DNA of 64,000 bases from Clostridiaceae bacterium AM27-36LB (GTDB taxonomy: Bacteria; Bacillota; Clostridia; Lachnospirales; Lachnospiraceae), in assembly GCA_003480725.1 (NCBI GenBank), contig QUJQ01000005.1:143172-207171 (forward strand), written 5' to 3'. The number at the start of each line of letters is the position of its first letter. Positions within the stretch are counted from its first letter, which is position 1. Under the pieces are notes generated by a model. That model saw only the letters and a list, made by a program, of their open reading frames with translations. It was not told where the DNA came from and did not search any database. The position numbers were made by a program, and so were the translations under genes. Shown here piece by piece: positions 1 through 9,580 of the stretch.

Positions 1-995
1 CCTTTCAGCATATCAGACAGGGACTTCAGCGCTCTGTTTCCAGGTCCGGTTACCGGACGGCCTCTTCTTCCGTTGTCGATCAGTGCGTCAACAGCTTCCT
101 GAAGCATACGTTTCTCATTGCGGACAATGATATCTGGTGCACCAAGATCCAACAGTCTTTGCAGACGGTTGTTTCTGTTGATGATTCTTCTGTACAGGTC
201 ATTCAGGTCAGATGTTGCAAAACGTCCACCGTCAAGCTGTACCATCGGACGAAGATCTGGCGGAATTACCGGGATCACATCCATGATCATCCATTCCGGT
301 TTATTTCCAGACTCACGAAATGCTTCTACTACTTCCAGTCTCTTGATGATACGGGCACGTTTCTGTCCGGATGCAGTCTTGAGACCTTCTTTTAACTCTT
401 TGGAATCTTTCTCAAGGTCGATGGACTGCAGCAGCTCCTTAATGGACTCTGCACCCATGCCTACACGGAAAGCACCCGGCTCCGGATACTTTTCCTTCAT
501 GTCCTGATATTCTTTCTCAGACAGAACCTGTTTGTACATCAGTTCGGTCTTACCTGCATCCAGTACGATATAGGATGCAAAATACAGGACTTTTTCCAGT
601 GTTCTGGGAGACAGATCCAGGATCAGTCCCATACGGCTAGGGATTCCTTTGAAATACCAGATGTGAGACACCGGAGCAGCCAGTTTAATATGGCCCATAC
701 GCTCACGGCGCACACTGGATTTGGTGACTTCCACGCCGCAACGGTCGCAGACAACACCTTTATATCTGATCTTTTTGTACTTTCCGCAATGGCACTCCCA
801 GTCCTTGCTCGGACCGAAGATACGCTCACAGTACAGACCATCTTTCTCCGGTTTGAGCGTACGATAGTTGATCGTCTCAGGCTTGGTTACCTCTCCGTGA
901 GACCATCCAAGGATGGTCTCCGGAGACGCCAGCCCGATCTTGATCGCATCGAAGCTCATCGGCTGATAATTATCATTATTCGTTACTTCCGGCAT
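1..995 (-). CDS. rpoC: DNA-directed RNA polymerase subunit beta' (5' part)
   Basis: N-terminal 331 residues of the RNA polymerase beta' subunit; the rest lies beyond the left edge. It reads [20 protein letters not shown] and holds the N-terminal zinc-binding cysteines (CHCGKY...VVCDRCG, about residues 70-90) that form the beta' zipper and zinc region. The ATG at 995 follows a strong GAGGAGGTGC ribosome site and sits 14 bases after the rpoB stop, so the two subunits are co-transcribed and probably translationally linked. Identification is certain; length cannot be judged. Confidence 0.97.
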   Translation of the reverse strand, partial: MPEVTNNDNYQPMSFDAIKIGLASPETILGWSHGEVTKPETINYRTLKPEKDGLYCERIFGPSKDWECHCGKYKKIRYKGVVCDRCGVEVTKSSVRRERMGHIKLAAPVSHIWYFKGIPSRMGLILDLSPRTLEKVLYFASYIVLDAGKTELMYKQVLSEKEYQDMKEKYPEPGAFRVGMGAESIKELLQSIDLEKDSKELKEGLKTASGQKRARIIKRLEVVEAFRESGNKPEWMIMDVIPVIPPDLRPMVQLDGGRFATSDLNDLYRRIINRNNRLQRLLDLGAPDIIVRNEKRMLQEAVDALIDNGRRGRPVTGPGNRALKSLSDMLK

Positions 996-1009
996 GAGCG
1001 GCACCTCCT

Positions 1010-4000
1010 CTATTCATCATATCCCATATCTTCATCTGCATCGACAGACTCGTCATCATCGTAGTCGTCATCTTCGCTGACGTCTACCAGCTCTTCGCCA
1101 TCGAACTCCTGCTTGCTGAAGCCATGGTCTCCAAAGGATTCATCATTGTTATTGTTAAAACGTCTACTATCGCCTTCCAGGATAGAACGGATATCAACAT
1201 CACCATAATCGATGTTCTCACCAAGCTCTACCTCTGTGTTATCTTCACGCAGCACACGTACATCCAGTCCAAGTGCCTGCAGCTCTTTAAGCAGTACCTT
1301 GAAGGACTCCGGAATACCTGCCTCCGGAATATTGTCGCCCTTGATGATTGCTTCGTAGGTCTTCACACGTCCGATCACGTCGTCGGATTTTACTGTCAGG
1401 ATCTCCTGCAGTGTATAGGAAGCACCATAAGCCTCAAGAGCCCATACCTCCATCTCTCCGAAACGCTGTCCACCAAACTGAGCTTTACCACCCAGCGGCT
1501 GCTGTGTTACCAGAGAGTACGGTCCAGTAGAACGTGCATGGATCTTATCATCTACCAGATGATGCAGTTTCAGGTAATGCATGTGACCAATTGTTACCGG
1601 GCTATCGAATTCCTCACCGGTACGGCCATCACGCAGACGAACCTTTCCATCGCGGGAGATCGGAACACCTTTCCATAATTTTCTGTGTTCTCTGTTCTCA
1701 GACAGATAATCCAGAACATCCGGAAGAAGATCTTCTCCATGTTTTCCAACAAATGTCTCGCCGGCCCACGGCTTGCCATCAGCAGTCTGATCCAGGCCTT
1801 TTGCCTTCCACTCTGCAGCTTCTGCATCATCAAACGGCAGATTTGCATAATCATTTGCCAGATCAAGGGTATCCATAATATCATGCTCGTTTGCACCATC
1901 AAATACCGGAGTAGATACATTGAAACCAAGCGCTTTTGCAGCAAGGCTCAGATGAATCTCCAGGACCTGTCCAATATTCATACGGGAAGGTACACCCAGC
2001 GGGTTCAGCACGATATCCAGCGGACGACCATTCGGCAGGAACGGCATATCCTCAACTGGAAGTACACGGGAAACGACACCCTTGTTTCCGTGACGACCTG
2101 CCATCTTATCACCAACGGAGATCTTTCTCTTCTGTGCAATATAAATACGAACTGCCTGATTTACTCCCGGAGACAGCTCATCGCCATTCTCTCTGGTAAA
2201 TACTTTGGCATCTACAACAACTCCATACTCACCGTGCGGTACTTTCAGAGAGGTGTCACGCACTTCTCTTGCCTTCTCACCGAAGATCGCACGCAGCAGG
2301 CGCTCCTCAGCAGTCAGCTCAGTCTCTCCCTTCGGAGTTACCTTACCAACCAGGATATCGCCGGCACGAACCTCTGCACCAATACGAATGATTCCTCTGT
2401 TGTCCAGATCTTTCAGTGCATCATCACCAACACCCGGAACGTCTCTGGTGATCTCTTCCGGTCCAAGCTTGGTATCACGGGACTCTGCCTCATATTCCTC
2501 AATATGGATAGATGTATATACATCATCCATAACCAGTCTTTCACTTAACAGTACCGCATCCTCGTAGTTATAACCTTCCCAGGTCATGAATCCGATCAAC
2601 GGGTTCTTACCAAGAGCGATCTCTCCGCCGGAAGTGGACGGACCATCTGCGATTACCTCGCCTGCAGCCACACGATCTCCCTTGAATACGATCGGTCTCT
2701 GGTTGTAGCAGTTGCTCTGGTTACTTCTGGAGAACTTGGTCAGGTGATATACATCACGAACACCGTTATCCTGACGGATTACGATCTCGTTGGAGACAGC
2801 ACGCTCAACAGTACCTGGATTCTTCGCAACAACGCAGACACCAGAGTCAACAGCAGTCTTCTCTTCCATACCAGTACCTACGACCGGTGCCTCTGTCAGC
2901 ATCAGCGGAACGGCCTGACGCTGCATGTTGGATCCCATCAGAGCTCGGTTAGCATCGTCATTCTGCAGGAACGGAATCAGAGCGGTAGCCACGGAGAATA
3001 CCATCTTCGGGGATACGTCCATGTAATCAAACATGGTCTTATCGTATGCCTGAGTCTCCTCACGGAAACGTCCAGATACACTGTTTCTGAGGAAATGTCC
3101 CTCTGCATCCAGTGCCTCGTTTGCCTGTGCTACATGGTAATTATCCTCTTCATCAGCAGTCATGTAAACAACCTCGTCGGTTACACGGGGATTCTGAGGA
3201 TCTGTTTTATCAATTTTACGGTACGGAGCCTCTACGAATCCATACTCGTTGATTCTTGCATAGCATGCCAGAGAGTTGATCAGACCGATGTTCGGTCCCT
3301 CAGGAGTCTCAATCGGACACATTCTTCCATAATGAGAGTAGTGTACGTCTCGAACCTCGAATCCTGCACGGTCACGGGACAGACCACCAGGTCCAAGTGC
3401 GGACAGACGTCTCTTATGTGTCAGCTCACCCAGCGGGTTGTTCTGGTCCATGAACTGAGACAGCTGGGAAGAACCAAAGAACTCTTTAACAGCTGCAGTC
3501 ACCGGTTTGATATTGATCAGGGTCTGCGCGGAAATGCTCTCCGGATCCTGAGTTGTCATACGCTCGCGAACCACTCTTTCCAGACGGGAAAGACCAATAC
3601 GGTACTGGTTCTGAAGAAGCTCACCTACGGCACGGATACGACGGTTGCCCAGATGGTCGATGTCGTCCTTATTTCCAAGACCATACTCCAGATGCATATT
3701 ATAGTTAATAGATGCCATAATATCATCCTTGGTAATATGCTTCGGAATCAGCTCGGAAATCTCTCTTTCGATTGCTTCTTTCAGCTCTTCAGCGTCTGTG
3801 TACTCTCCAAGAAGCTTCTCCAGCACCGGATAATATACAGACTCTTTGATTCCCATCTCATGGAGATCGAAATCTACATATTTGCTCAGGTCAACCATAC
3901 GGTTGGAGAGCACTTTGATATTACGTTCCTCACCTTTTACCCAGATAAACGGAACGCCGGAATCCTGCAGTTTTACTGCAAGATCATGATCGATCTTGGT

Positions 4001-4933
4001 ATCTGCTTCTGCGATGATCTCACCAGTAGAAGCATCTACTACATCTTCAGCCAGCACCTGACCGCATACACGGTTCTTCAGATGAAGCTTCTTATTGAAT
4101 TTATAACGGCCAACCTTTGCCAGATCATATCTCTTCGGATCGAAGAACATACCTGTGATCAGAGACTCTGCGCTCTCTACTGCCAGAGGCTCACCCGGTC
4201 TGATCTTTTTGTACAGCTCAAGCAGACCCTCCTGATAGCTCTCAGAAGTGTCTTTTGTTAAAGATGCAAGGATCTTCGGCTCTTCACCAAACAGATCGAT
4301 AATCTCTGCATTTGTACCGTATCCGAGTGTACGGATCAGCACAGTGATCGGCACTTTACGGGTTCTGTCTACACGAACATAAAATACATCGTTGGAGTCA
4401 GTCTCATACTCCAGCCATGCTCCACGGTTCGGGATCACAGTACAGGAAAACAGAAGTTTACCTACTTTGTCGTGATCGATTCCATAATAGATACCCGGTG
4501 AACGTACCAGCTGGCTGACGATAACACGTTCAGCTCCATTGATCACGAAAGTACCGGTCTCGGTCATCAGAGGCAAATCGCCCATGAAAATCTCGTGCTC
4601 ATTGATCTCGTCGGTCTCTTTATTATGAAGACGAACTCTGACCTTCAACGGTGCCGCATATGTTGCATCGCGCTCTTTACACTCCTCGATCGTGTACTTT
4701 GCACCTTCCACGTCAAGCGTAAAGTTGGTGAACTCCAGGCTGAGCTTGCCACTATAATCGGTGATCGGAGAAATATCCGCAAATGCTTCACTCAATCCTT
4801 CATCCAGAAACCACTGGTAGGAATCGCGCTGAACCTCGATCAGGTTCGGCATATCAAGAACTTCCTTTTTACGGGAATAGCTCATTCTCATGCTGCGTCC
4901 TGACTTGGTAGGTTTGATTCTGTTCTTTTCCAT
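1010..4933 (-). CDS. rpoB: DNA-directed RNA polymerase subunit beta
   Basis: Beta subunit of RNA polymerase, about 1307 residues. I place the start at the ATG opening [20 protein letters not shown], with AAGGGGTGA upstream; an ATG two codons earlier (4939) is equally possible. The reading frame stays open further upstream but that part is not conserved-looking. The rifampicin region (about residues 485-515, [20 protein letters not shown] then [10 protein letters not shown]) keeps the Asp, His and Ser of sensitive enzymes. [12 protein letters not shown] and the C-terminal [20 protein letters not shown] are intact. The C-terminus is a very acidic Asp/Glu tail. Confidence 0.98.
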   Translation of the reverse strand: MEKNRIKPTKSGRSMRMSYSRKKEVLDMPNLIEVQRDSYQWFLDEGLSEAFADISPITDYSGKLSLEFTNFTLDVEGAKYTIEECKERDATYAAPLKVRVRLHNKETDEINEHEIFMGDLPLMTETGTFVINGAERVIVSQLVRSPGIYYGIDHDKVGKLLFSCTVIPNRGAWLEYETDSNDVFYVRVDRTRKVPITVLIRTLGYGTNAEIIDLFGEEPKILASLTKDTSESYQEGLLELYKKIRPGEPLAVESAESLITGMFFDPKRYDLAKVGRYKFNKKLHLKNRVCGQVLAEDVVDASTGEIIAEADTKIDHDLAVKLQDSGVPFIWVKGEERNIKVLSNRMVDLSKYVDFDLHEMGIKESVYYPVLEKLLGEYTDAEELKEAIEREISELIPKHITKDDIMASINYNMHLEYGLGNKDDIDHLGNRRIRAVGELLQNQYRIGLSRLERVVRERMTTQDPESISAQTLINIKPVTAAVKEFFGSSQLSQFMDQNNPLGELTHKRRLSALGPGGLSRDRAGFEVRDVHYSHYGRMCPIETPEGPNIGLINSLACYARINEYGFVEAPYRKIDKTDPQNPRVTDEVVYMTADEEDNYHVAQANEALDAEGHFLRNSVSGRFREETQAYDKTMFDYMDVSPKMVFSVATALIPFLQNDDANRALMGSNMQRQAVPLMLTEAPVVGTGMEEKTAVDSGVCVVAKNPGTVERAVSNEIVIRQDNGVRDVYHLTKFSRSNQSNCYNQRPIVFKGDRVAAGEVIADGPSTSGGEIALGKNPLIGFMTWEGYNYEDAVLLSERLVMDDVYTSIHIEEYEAESRDTKLGPEEITRDVPGVGDDALKDLDNRGIIRIGAEVRAGDILVGKVTPKGETELTAEERLLRAIFGEKAREVRDTSLKVPHGEYGVVVDAKVFTRENGDELSPGVNQAVRIYIAQKRKISVGDKMAGRHGNKGVVSRVLPVEDMPFLPNGRPLDIVLNPLGVPSRMNIGQVLEIHLSLAAKALGFNVSTPVFDGANEHDIMDTLDLANDYANLPFDDAEAAEWKAKGLDQTADGKPWAGETFVGKHGEDLLPDVLDYLSENREHRKLWKGVPISRDGKVRLRDGRTGEEFDSPVTIGHMHYLKLHHLVDDKIHARSTGPYSLVTQQPLGGKAQFGGQRFGEMEVWALEAYGASYTLQEILTVKSDDVIGRVKTYEAIIKGDNIPEAGIPESFKVLLKELQALGLDVRVLREDNTEVELGENIDYGDVDIRSILEGDSRRFNNNNDESFGDHGFSKQEFDGEELVDVSEDDDYDDDESVDADEDMGYDE

Positions 4934-5102
4934 TGACATTTCACCCCTTATATATTTACTCACTGCTTTTTCGGTTAAACAATGGCGCCATTTAGGCATG
5001 CACCTACGCAGTGATTTATACCCATACCTCACCACAATAGTGCATTGTCCATACTACCATATTTTTTCAAGTATGTCAAATAATTTTTTTCAAAAACATG
5101 AA

Positions 5103-5135
5103 TAAAAAAGAGGATACCGCATTGCGATATCCTCT
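5103..5135 (-). terminator. hairpin with T-tract between rplL and rpoB
   Basis: On the minus strand AGAGGATA and TATCCTCT form an 8-bp stem (5109-5135), with inner CGC/GCG pairing, followed by TTTTTT. It lies just after the rplL stop and about 170 bases before rpoB. This matches the partial terminator expected there, which lowers rpoBC expression relative to ribosomal protein L7/L12. Confidence 0.75.
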
Positions 5136-5151
5136 CTGAAATCCAACTGAA

Positions 5152-5526
5152 TTATTTAAGAGTAACTTTTGCACCCTCAGCCTCAAGTTTGGTCTTCATT
5201 TCCTCAGCCTCAGCTTTGGAAGCGCCCTCTTTGATTACCTTCGGAGCGCCGTCTACTACGTCTTTAGCCTCTTTCAGACCAAGTCCGGTAGCTTCACGAA
5301 CAACTTTGATAACTTTAACTTTGTTCGGGCCAACCTCGGTCAGCTCAACATCGAAGGAATCTTTCTCTTCAGCTGCTGCTGCACCGTCTCCAGCTGCTGC
5401 TACAACAACGCCTGCTGCTGCGGATACACCAAACTCCTCCTCGCAAGCTTTTACAAGATCATTCAGCTCTAATACAGTAAGCTCTTTGATTGCATCAATA
5501 AATTCTGCAGTAGTTAATTTTGCCAT
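5152..5526 (-). CDS. rplL: 50S ribosomal protein L7/L12
   Basis: 124-residue stalk protein of the large ribosomal subunit, which recruits translation GTPases. The N-terminal dimerisation segment ([20 protein letters not shown]) is followed by an Ala/Gly-rich hinge (about residues 35-55) and the C-terminal factor-binding domain with [20 protein letters not shown]. Length is normal. It is the second gene of the rplJL transcript, 65 bases after rplJ, and is followed by a partial terminator. Confidence 0.98.
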   Translation of the reverse strand: MAKLTTAEFIDAIKELTVLELNDLVKACEEEFGVSAAAGVVVAAAGDGAAAAEEKDSFDVELTEVGPNKVKVIKVVREATGLGLKEAKDVVDGAPKVIKEGASKAEAEEMKTKLEAEGAKVTLK

Positions 5527-5591
5527 TTTTATTTACCTCCAATAATAATTGTATCATTGCCGTCATGCGGCTTTCAAAATAGTAATTTCGA

Positions 5592-6080
5592 TTATGCCTC
5601 TTTGCTCTCTGCGATCTGATTGATAACGCGTGCAAAGTTTGCGATCGGGCTCTGGATGCTGCCAAGCAGTTTTCCAAGAAGCACTTCTCTGGACGGAACG
5701 TTTGCAATTGCAGTCATTCCCTTAGCATCGTAGTAGTTTCCTTCTACAACACCAGCTTTAATCTCAAGTTTCTCTGCTTTCTTTGCAAAGTTAGCAACGA
5801 TTCTTGCCGGAGCAGTCGCATCAGTTTTAGAGATAGCGATTGCAGACGGTCCTTCGAGATGCTGGGACAGCGGCTCGAACTCAGTTCCTTTGATTGCAAA
5901 ATTCAGCATAGTGTTCTTGTAAACCTTGTAAACGATGCCTTCTTCTCTCATCTGTTTACGAAGCTGTGTATCCTGCTCTACAGTAAGACCACAATGGTCT
6001 ACCAGAACAACGCCAGCTGCACCTTCCAGATTTGCAGAGATCTCGTCTACAACCGGTTTTTTCAGTTCAACTTTTGCCAT
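5592..6080 (-). CDS. rplJ: 50S ribosomal protein L10
   Basis: 162-residue stalk-base protein that anchors L7/L12 dimers on the large subunit. Starts MAKVELKKPVVDEISANLEG with a good AGGAGG site upstream. The GVVLVDHCGLTVEQDTQLRK and KNTMLNFAIKGT segments are typical of L10. It is preceded by a structured leader with a terminator and by its own promoter inside the rplA-rplJ gap, so the L10-L7/L12 complex probably autoregulates it. Confidence 0.98.
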   Translation of the reverse strand: MAKVELKKPVVDEISANLEGAAGVVLVDHCGLTVEQDTQLRKQMREEGIVYKVYKNTMLNFAIKGTEFEPLSQHLEGPSAIAISKTDATAPARIVANFAKKAEKLEIKAGVVEGNYYDAKGMTAIANVPSREVLLGKLLGSIQSPIANFARVINQIAESKEA

Positions 6081-6114
6081 GAATGGTTTCCTCCTTATAG
6101 ATTTTTCAATCGTC

Positions 6115-6262
6115 GGATAACCTTCCCAGTGGTAAGGATGAAAAACCCCTCTATGCCGCAGACACAGAGGGGTAATCAGTCATTCTCAATCGAATGCATT
6201 CCTCGGCAGGCGTTTTAACCTTATGCCTAACGGCACCTGCTGTCTTCGGGCAGTCATCTTCA
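6115..6262 (-). promoter_or_regulatory. ribosomal protein L10 leader (autoregulatory RNA)
   Basis: The roughly 150-nt transcribed leader of rplJ on the minus strand contains GCAGGTGCCGTTAGGC, a paired GCCTGCCGAGGAATG segment and a terminal hairpin with T-tract. This is the arrangement of the known bacterial L10 leader, bound by L10(L12)4 to choose termination or readthrough. The family assignment rests on position and remembered sequence features, not on a covariance search. Confidence 0.8.
6141..6172 (-). terminator. attenuator terminator in the L10 leader
   Basis: CCCCTCT (6146-6152) pairs with AGAGGGG (6166-6172) around a 13-nt loop, with TTTTT following on the minus strand. It is the expression-platform terminator of the rplJ leader. 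Confidence 0.8.
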
Positions 6263-6270
6263 ACTGTTAT

Positions 6271-6300
6271 AAGATATCATAAATATATACGGGATGTCAA
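6271..6300 (-). promoter_or_regulatory. promoter of the rplJL-rpoBC transcript
   Basis: A consensus -35 TTGACA (complement of 6295-6300) and a -10 like TATCTT (complement of 6271-6276) are separated by 18 bases. It lies directly after the rplA stop, so the L10 leader transcript can start independently of the upstream genes. Confidence 0.6.
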
Positions 6301-6307
6301 CACTTTT

Positions 6308-6997
6308 TTATGCTAACTTCAGCGGGTTAACTTTTACGCCAGCTCCCATAGTAGGTGTCAGAACAACACTCTTCAGGTACTGACCTTTAACTGCTGCCGG
6401 TTTTGCTTTGTTGATGGCATCCATAAGCGTCTGGAAGTTGTCCGCTAACTGCTCCTCGGTGAAAGAAGCTTTTCCGATCGGCACGTGGATGATATTGGTC
6501 TTGTCAAGTCTGTACTCGATTTTACCAGCTTTGATATCGTTAACTGCTTTAGTAACGTCCATAGTTACGGTACCAGCCTTCGGGTTCGGCATTAAGCCCT
6601 TCGGTCCAAGTACACGACCCAGACGTCCTACAACACCCATCATATCCGGAGTTGCAACAACAACGTCGAAATCGAACCAGCCACCCTGGATCTTCGGAAC
6701 GAGTTCCTCAGCTCCAACGAACTCAGCGCCTGCTGCCTGAGCCTCTTCTGCTTTTGCATTCTTAGCGAATACAAGTACACGAACCTGTTTACCGGTTCCG
6801 TGCGGAAGAACTACAGCACCACGGATCTGCTGATCAGCATGACGTCCGTCACATCCAGTTCTGATATGAGCCTCGATGGTCTCATCAAATTTTGCAGTAG
6901 CAAGTTTCTTTACGATAGCAACTGCTTCGTCTCTGTCGTACTGAGTCTGCTTGTCATATACTTTAGCAGCCTCAACATATTTCTTACCATGTTTCAT
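6308..6997 (-). CDS. rplA: 50S ribosomal protein L1
   Basis: 229-residue L1, the mobile stalk protein at the E-site and in many bacteria a translational repressor of its own mRNA. It starts [20 protein letters not shown] and carries [20 protein letters not shown] (about residues 120-140), the L1 signature. It follows rplK by about 70 bases, and that gap contains a hairpin motif also found before rplK. Confidence 0.98.
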   Translation of the reverse strand: MKHGKKYVEAAKVYDKQTQYDRDEAVAIVKKLATAKFDETIEAHIRTGCDGRHADQQIRGAVVLPHGTGKQVRVLVFAKNAKAEEAQAAGAEFVGAEELVPKIQGGWFDFDVVVATPDMMGVVGRLGRVLGPKGLMPNPKAGTVTMDVTKAVNDIKAGKIEYRLDKTNIIHVPIGKASFTEEQLADNFQTLMDAINKAKPAAVKGQYLKSVVLTPTMGAGVKVNPLKLA

Positions 6998-7015
6998 AAT
7001 CTTTTTAACCTCCTA

Positions 7016-7043
7016 GTGGTAATTGCGGGAATCTCCCTCCCAC
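7016..7043 (-). promoter_or_regulatory. hairpin motif upstream of rplA (copy 1)
   Basis: On the minus strand the 28-nt segment reads GTGGGAGGGA, then GATTCCCGC, AATTACCAC, directly before the AGGAGG site of rplA. GTGG can pair with CCAC and GGGA with TCCC. An almost identical segment precedes rplK. It is a plausible ribosomal protein (perhaps L1) binding site. Confidence 0.5.
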
Positions 7044-7067
7044 GTCTGTATGTCAGCAACCGTGTTA

Positions 7068-7496
7068 TTAGTCGTCTACTACAGTGATACCCATGCTACG
7101 TGCGGTACCTGCGATCATGCTGATAGCAGCATCAAGGCTTCCTGCAGTCAGATCCGGCATCTTCAGCTCAGCGATCTTCTGAACTTCGGATCTCTTGATC
7201 GTAGCGACTTTCTCTTTCTTGGAATTGGCAGCTGCGGTCTTCAGGCCACATGCCTTTTTCAGCAGCACTGCTGCCGGCGGGGTCTTGGTAATGAAACTAA
7301 AGCTTCTGTCAGCATATACAGTAATTACAACCGGGATGATCATATCTCCCTGATCTGCAGTACGTGCATTAAACTCTTTGGTGAACTGTACAATGTTCAC
7401 ACCATGCTGACCAAGAGCCGGTCCTACTGGGGGAGCCGGTGTTGCCTTTCCAGCCGGGATCTGTAATTTAATATAACCAGTAACTTTCTTTGCCAT
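7068..7496 (-). CDS. rplK: 50S ribosomal protein L11
   Basis: 142-residue L11, part of the GTPase-associated centre. [36 protein letters not shown] and [14 protein letters not shown] are diagnostic. Length is normal. It is co-transcribed between nusG and rplA; a strong AAGGAGGTG site precedes the ATG. Confidence 0.98.
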   Translation of the reverse strand: MAKKVTGYIKLQIPAGKATPAPPVGPALGQHGVNIVQFTKEFNARTADQGDMIIPVVITVYADRSFSFITKTPPAAVLLKKACGLKTAAANSKKEKVATIKRSEVQKIAELKMPDLTAGSLDAAISMIAGTARSMGITVVDD

Positions 7497-7514
7497 AATT
7501 CAAGGCACCTCCTT

Positions 7515-7542
7515 GTGGTGTTTGCGGGAATGTCCCTCCCAC
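7515..7542 (-). promoter_or_regulatory. hairpin motif upstream of rplK (copy 2)
   Basis: Minus-strand GTGGGAGGGA, CATTCCCGC, AAACACCAC, followed by AAGGAGGTG. It differs at only a few positions from the segment before rplA and has the same position relative to the ribosome site. The same GTGG/CCAC and GGGA/TCCC pairings are possible. Confidence 0.5.
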
Positions 7543-7553
7543 TTTTTTTCATG

Positions 7554-8069
7554 CTACATGTGTTTGATTTCTGTGAAACTAATTTCTACCGGCGTTTCAC
7601 GGCCGAACAGGTCGACATTGATCGTCGCACTCTGTTTGTTATCGTTGATCGACTGGATCACACCAACGGTATCTTTCCATACACCGCCGATCACAACAAC
7701 GCTGTCACCCTCCGCAAAGTCAATCTGTACGGATTCGGAATGAATTCCCAGTGGTCTCATCTCTTCCTCTGTAAGCGGAACCGGCTTAGAGCCAGGGCCA
7801 ACGAACCCAGTCACACCACGGGTATTGCGGACCACATACCAGGTATCATCATTCATGATCATGTTGATCAGAACATAACCCGGAAACATTTTTTTCTGAA
7901 CGGAACGGCTTGCGCCGTCTTTCAGTTCCACAACATCCTGCATTGGAACCCGAACCTCCAGGATCTGATCTTCCAGGTGTCTGTTTTCGATTGTTTTCTC
8001 AATGTTGGCTTTTACTTTGTTCTCATACCCTGAGTAGGTATGAACTACATACCAGCTTGCCTCTGACAT
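7554..8069 (-). CDS. nusG: transcription termination/antitermination factor NusG
   Basis: 171-residue NusG with an N-terminal NGN domain (SWYVVHTYSGYENKVKANIE; MFPGYVLINMIMNDDTWYVV; RNTRGVTGFVG) and a C-terminal KOW domain (DFAEGDSVVVIGGVWKDTVG). It binds the RNA polymerase clamp and influences pausing, Rho and ribosome coupling. It lies 18 bases after secE, the usual order. Confidence 0.97.
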   Translation of the reverse strand: MSEASWYVVHTYSGYENKVKANIEKTIENRHLEDQILEVRVPMQDVVELKDGASRSVQKKMFPGYVLINMIMNDDTWYVVRNTRGVTGFVGPGSKPVPLTEEEMRPLGIHSESVQIDFAEGDSVVVIGGVWKDTVGVIQSINDNKQSATINVDLFGRETPVEISFTEIKHM

Positions 8070-8087
8070 AAAATCACCTTTCCCCTG

Positions 8088-8288
8088 TTACAGTGTTACC
8101 AGAATGTCAATCCCATAGGTCATGAGCATATCCAGTATTTTGATAATGAGAGCCAAAGCAACAGAAACGCTGACTACCGCAATAGTCTGTTTTGTAAGTG
8201 ATTTTTGATCTGGCCAGATAATTTTCTTAAACTCGGCTTTCATGCCTTTGAACCAGCTTGTTTTCTGGGTCTTTGTTGTCTCTCCCAT
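8088..8288 (-). CDS. secE: preprotein translocase subunit SecE
   Basis: 66-residue single-span SecE. The amphipathic stretch WFKGMKAEFKKIIWPDQKSL is followed by one transmembrane helix (TIAVVSVSVALALIIKILDM). It stabilises SecY in the Sec channel. Gene order rpmG-secE-nusG confirms the call. Confidence 0.95.
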   Translation of the reverse strand: MGETTKTQKTSWFKGMKAEFKKIIWPDQKSLTKQTIAVVSVSVALALIIKILDMLMTYGIDILVTL

Positions 8289-8317
8289 TTTCTCACTTCC
8301 CTTTCGTTCCTTGCGGA

Positions 8318-8467
8318 TTACTTCGTCTCCTTATGAAGAGTATGTCTCTTGCAGAAACGACAGTACTTCTTGGTTTCCATTCTGTCCGGGTGATTCTTCT
8401 TTTCTTTGGTCATGTTGTAGTTACGCTGTTTGCACTCCGTACATGCCAATGTGATCTTTACGCGCAC
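8318..8467 (-). CDS. rpmG: 50S ribosomal protein L33
   Basis: 49-residue zinc-ribbon L33: CTEC (residues about 9-12) and CRFC (about 36-39) form the metal site, and [15 protein letters not shown] is typical. I set the start at GTG 8467, because GAGGTGG stands 6 bases upstream and the residues further upstream are not L33-like. It is the first gene of the operon, about 100 bases after a strong promoter. Confidence 0.93.
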   Translation of the reverse strand: MRVKITLACTECKQRNYNMTKEKKNHPDRMETKKYCRFCKRHTLHKETK

Positions 8468-8499
8468 AACTTTCCACCTCGCTTTTATACTTTTTTTGC

Positions 8500-8551
8500 T
8501 GGTGATTCCTGCGAAAATCACCAATTTTTAGGCATAAAAAAAAAGCCTAAA
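8500..8551 (-). promoter_or_regulatory. two hairpins in the rpmG-secE-nusG leader
   Basis: TTTAGGC/GCCTAAA (8527-8551) encloses a U-rich loop, and TGGTGATT/AATCACCA (8500-8523) forms an 8-bp stem just before the rpmG ribosome site. They occupy most of the short leader after the promoter. Neither is followed by a clear T-tract, so they may act as mRNA stabilisers or binding sites. I do not recognise a known family. Confidence 0.35.
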
Positions 8552-8568
8552 CTTCCATTCGCCTGTCA

Positions 8569-8598
8569 ACTATAACACAGACAACCAAGGTACGTCAA
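8569..8598 (-). promoter_or_regulatory. promoter of the rpmG-secE-nusG-rplKA operon
   Basis: Minus-strand -35 TTGACG (complement of 8593-8598), 18-base spacer and -10 TATAGT (complement of 8569-8574), a near-consensus vegetative promoter about 100 bases before the rpmG GTG. Confidence 0.75.
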
Positions 8599-8628
8599 GA
8601 CTTTTTTCATATTGTTCACTATTTTCTT

Positions 8629-9567
8629 CTATCTGCGCAGATTTCTTATCATCTGTTCATATTCATTACAGTCCTGCACCTTCTTAAATGTCTTAAACAA
8701 CCGCTCCGGTTCTGAAAATTGATACACCTGATAAGACCAGAGTTCCTTCATCTTGAACAGCACATTCCGGTCTCCCATATTTCTCTCCTGATATCCTTCA
8801 TATACCAGATCATGAAATGCCCAGAACTTTTCAAAAATATCTTTTGAGTCTTTTCCTTCATTATATAAAAGACCCGGATCGCGCAGGAATCCACGACCAA
8901 ACATCAGCCGTTCCGTCCCCGGAAATCTCTCTGCAAAATTCCGGATCTGCTCCCGTGTATAGAGATTTCCATTATAGCAGAGTGGATTCACACTTTGCTT
9001 TTCTGCCAGCTCATAAAGCTCAAGTCTTGGCACATTTCCATAACCATCCTTCTGCACCCGCGGATGAATGATCAGTTCTTCCATTGGATACTTATTAAAC
9101 AACTCCAATAGCGCCGGAAACTCTTCTGGATCCTCTTTTCCAATTCTGGTCTTAACAGAAATCTTTACTTCTCCCGACAATGCATCAAATATTTCCGTCA
9201 AAAATCGCTCCAGTTCCTCCGGCTTTGCCAGAAATCCGGATCCTTTTCCCTTTGTCACTACCGTTTTAGACGGACAGCCAAGATTCAGATTTATTTCTTC
9301 ATATCCCCAGTCTTTCAGTGCCTTTGCAAGCTTTATAAATCCCTCTGACCTGTTCGTCAGAATCTGAGGCACTGCATAGATATTTTTATTGTGTTCCGGC
9401 AGGATTTCCTGCAATTCTCTGGTCTTGAAATCACGTTTCTCATGAGGCTCCAGAAAAGGGATAAAATATTTGTCAAGCCTTCCATATATCTTCGCATGTG
9501 CCTGCCGATAGATCCAGGTAGTCACTGATTCCAGTGGTGCCATATAATATTTCACTGTTTTGTCCAT
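8629..9567 (-). CDS. tRNA-dihydrouridine synthase family protein
   Basis: 312-residue FMN TIM-barrel enzyme of the Dus family, which reduces uridine to dihydrouridine in tRNA. Visible motifs are YYMAPLESVT near the N-terminus, EINLNLGCPSKTVV (about residues 92-105, flavin and tRNA region), KISVKTRIG and IIHPRVQ. The canonical catalytic Cys neighbourhood is less clear than in DusB. It lies 13 bases after the AEC transporter gene and ends a four-gene minus operon. The Dus subtype cannot be assigned by eye. Confidence 0.85.
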   Translation of the reverse strand: MDKTVKYYMAPLESVTTWIYRQAHAKIYGRLDKYFIPFLEPHEKRDFKTRELQEILPEHNKNIYAVPQILTNRSEGFIKLAKALKDWGYEEINLNLGCPSKTVVTKGKGSGFLAKPEELERFLTEIFDALSGEVKISVKTRIGKEDPEEFPALLELFNKYPMEELIIHPRVQKDGYGNVPRLELYELAEKQSVNPLCYNGNLYTREQIRNFAERFPGTERLMFGRGFLRDPGLLYNEGKDSKDIFEKFWAFHDLVYEGYQERNMGDRNVLFKMKELWSYQVYQFSEPERLFKTFKKVQDCNEYEQMIRNLRR

Positions 9568-9580
9568 TCCGCCTCTTTTC

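Noticed and set aside
1685..4261. Long open frames on the plus strand opposite rpoB
   Set aside because: They are antisense shadows of rpoB codons, without ribosome sites and with rare-codon, Cys/His-rich products.
4934..5035. Longer rpoB start (34 additional residues from 5035)
   Set aside because: The extension ([16 protein letters not shown]...) is not like RpoB, and a clear ribosome site precedes the ATG at 4933-4939.
6308..6997. Search for a tRNA gene between rpmG, secE and the ribosomal genes
   Set aside because: Some relatives have trnW here; the gaps are too short and show no tRNA-like fold.
8569..8640. Terminator between dus and its upstream genes on the plus strand
   Set aside because: No stem with T-tract in the right orientation; the region is explained by the rpmG promoter.
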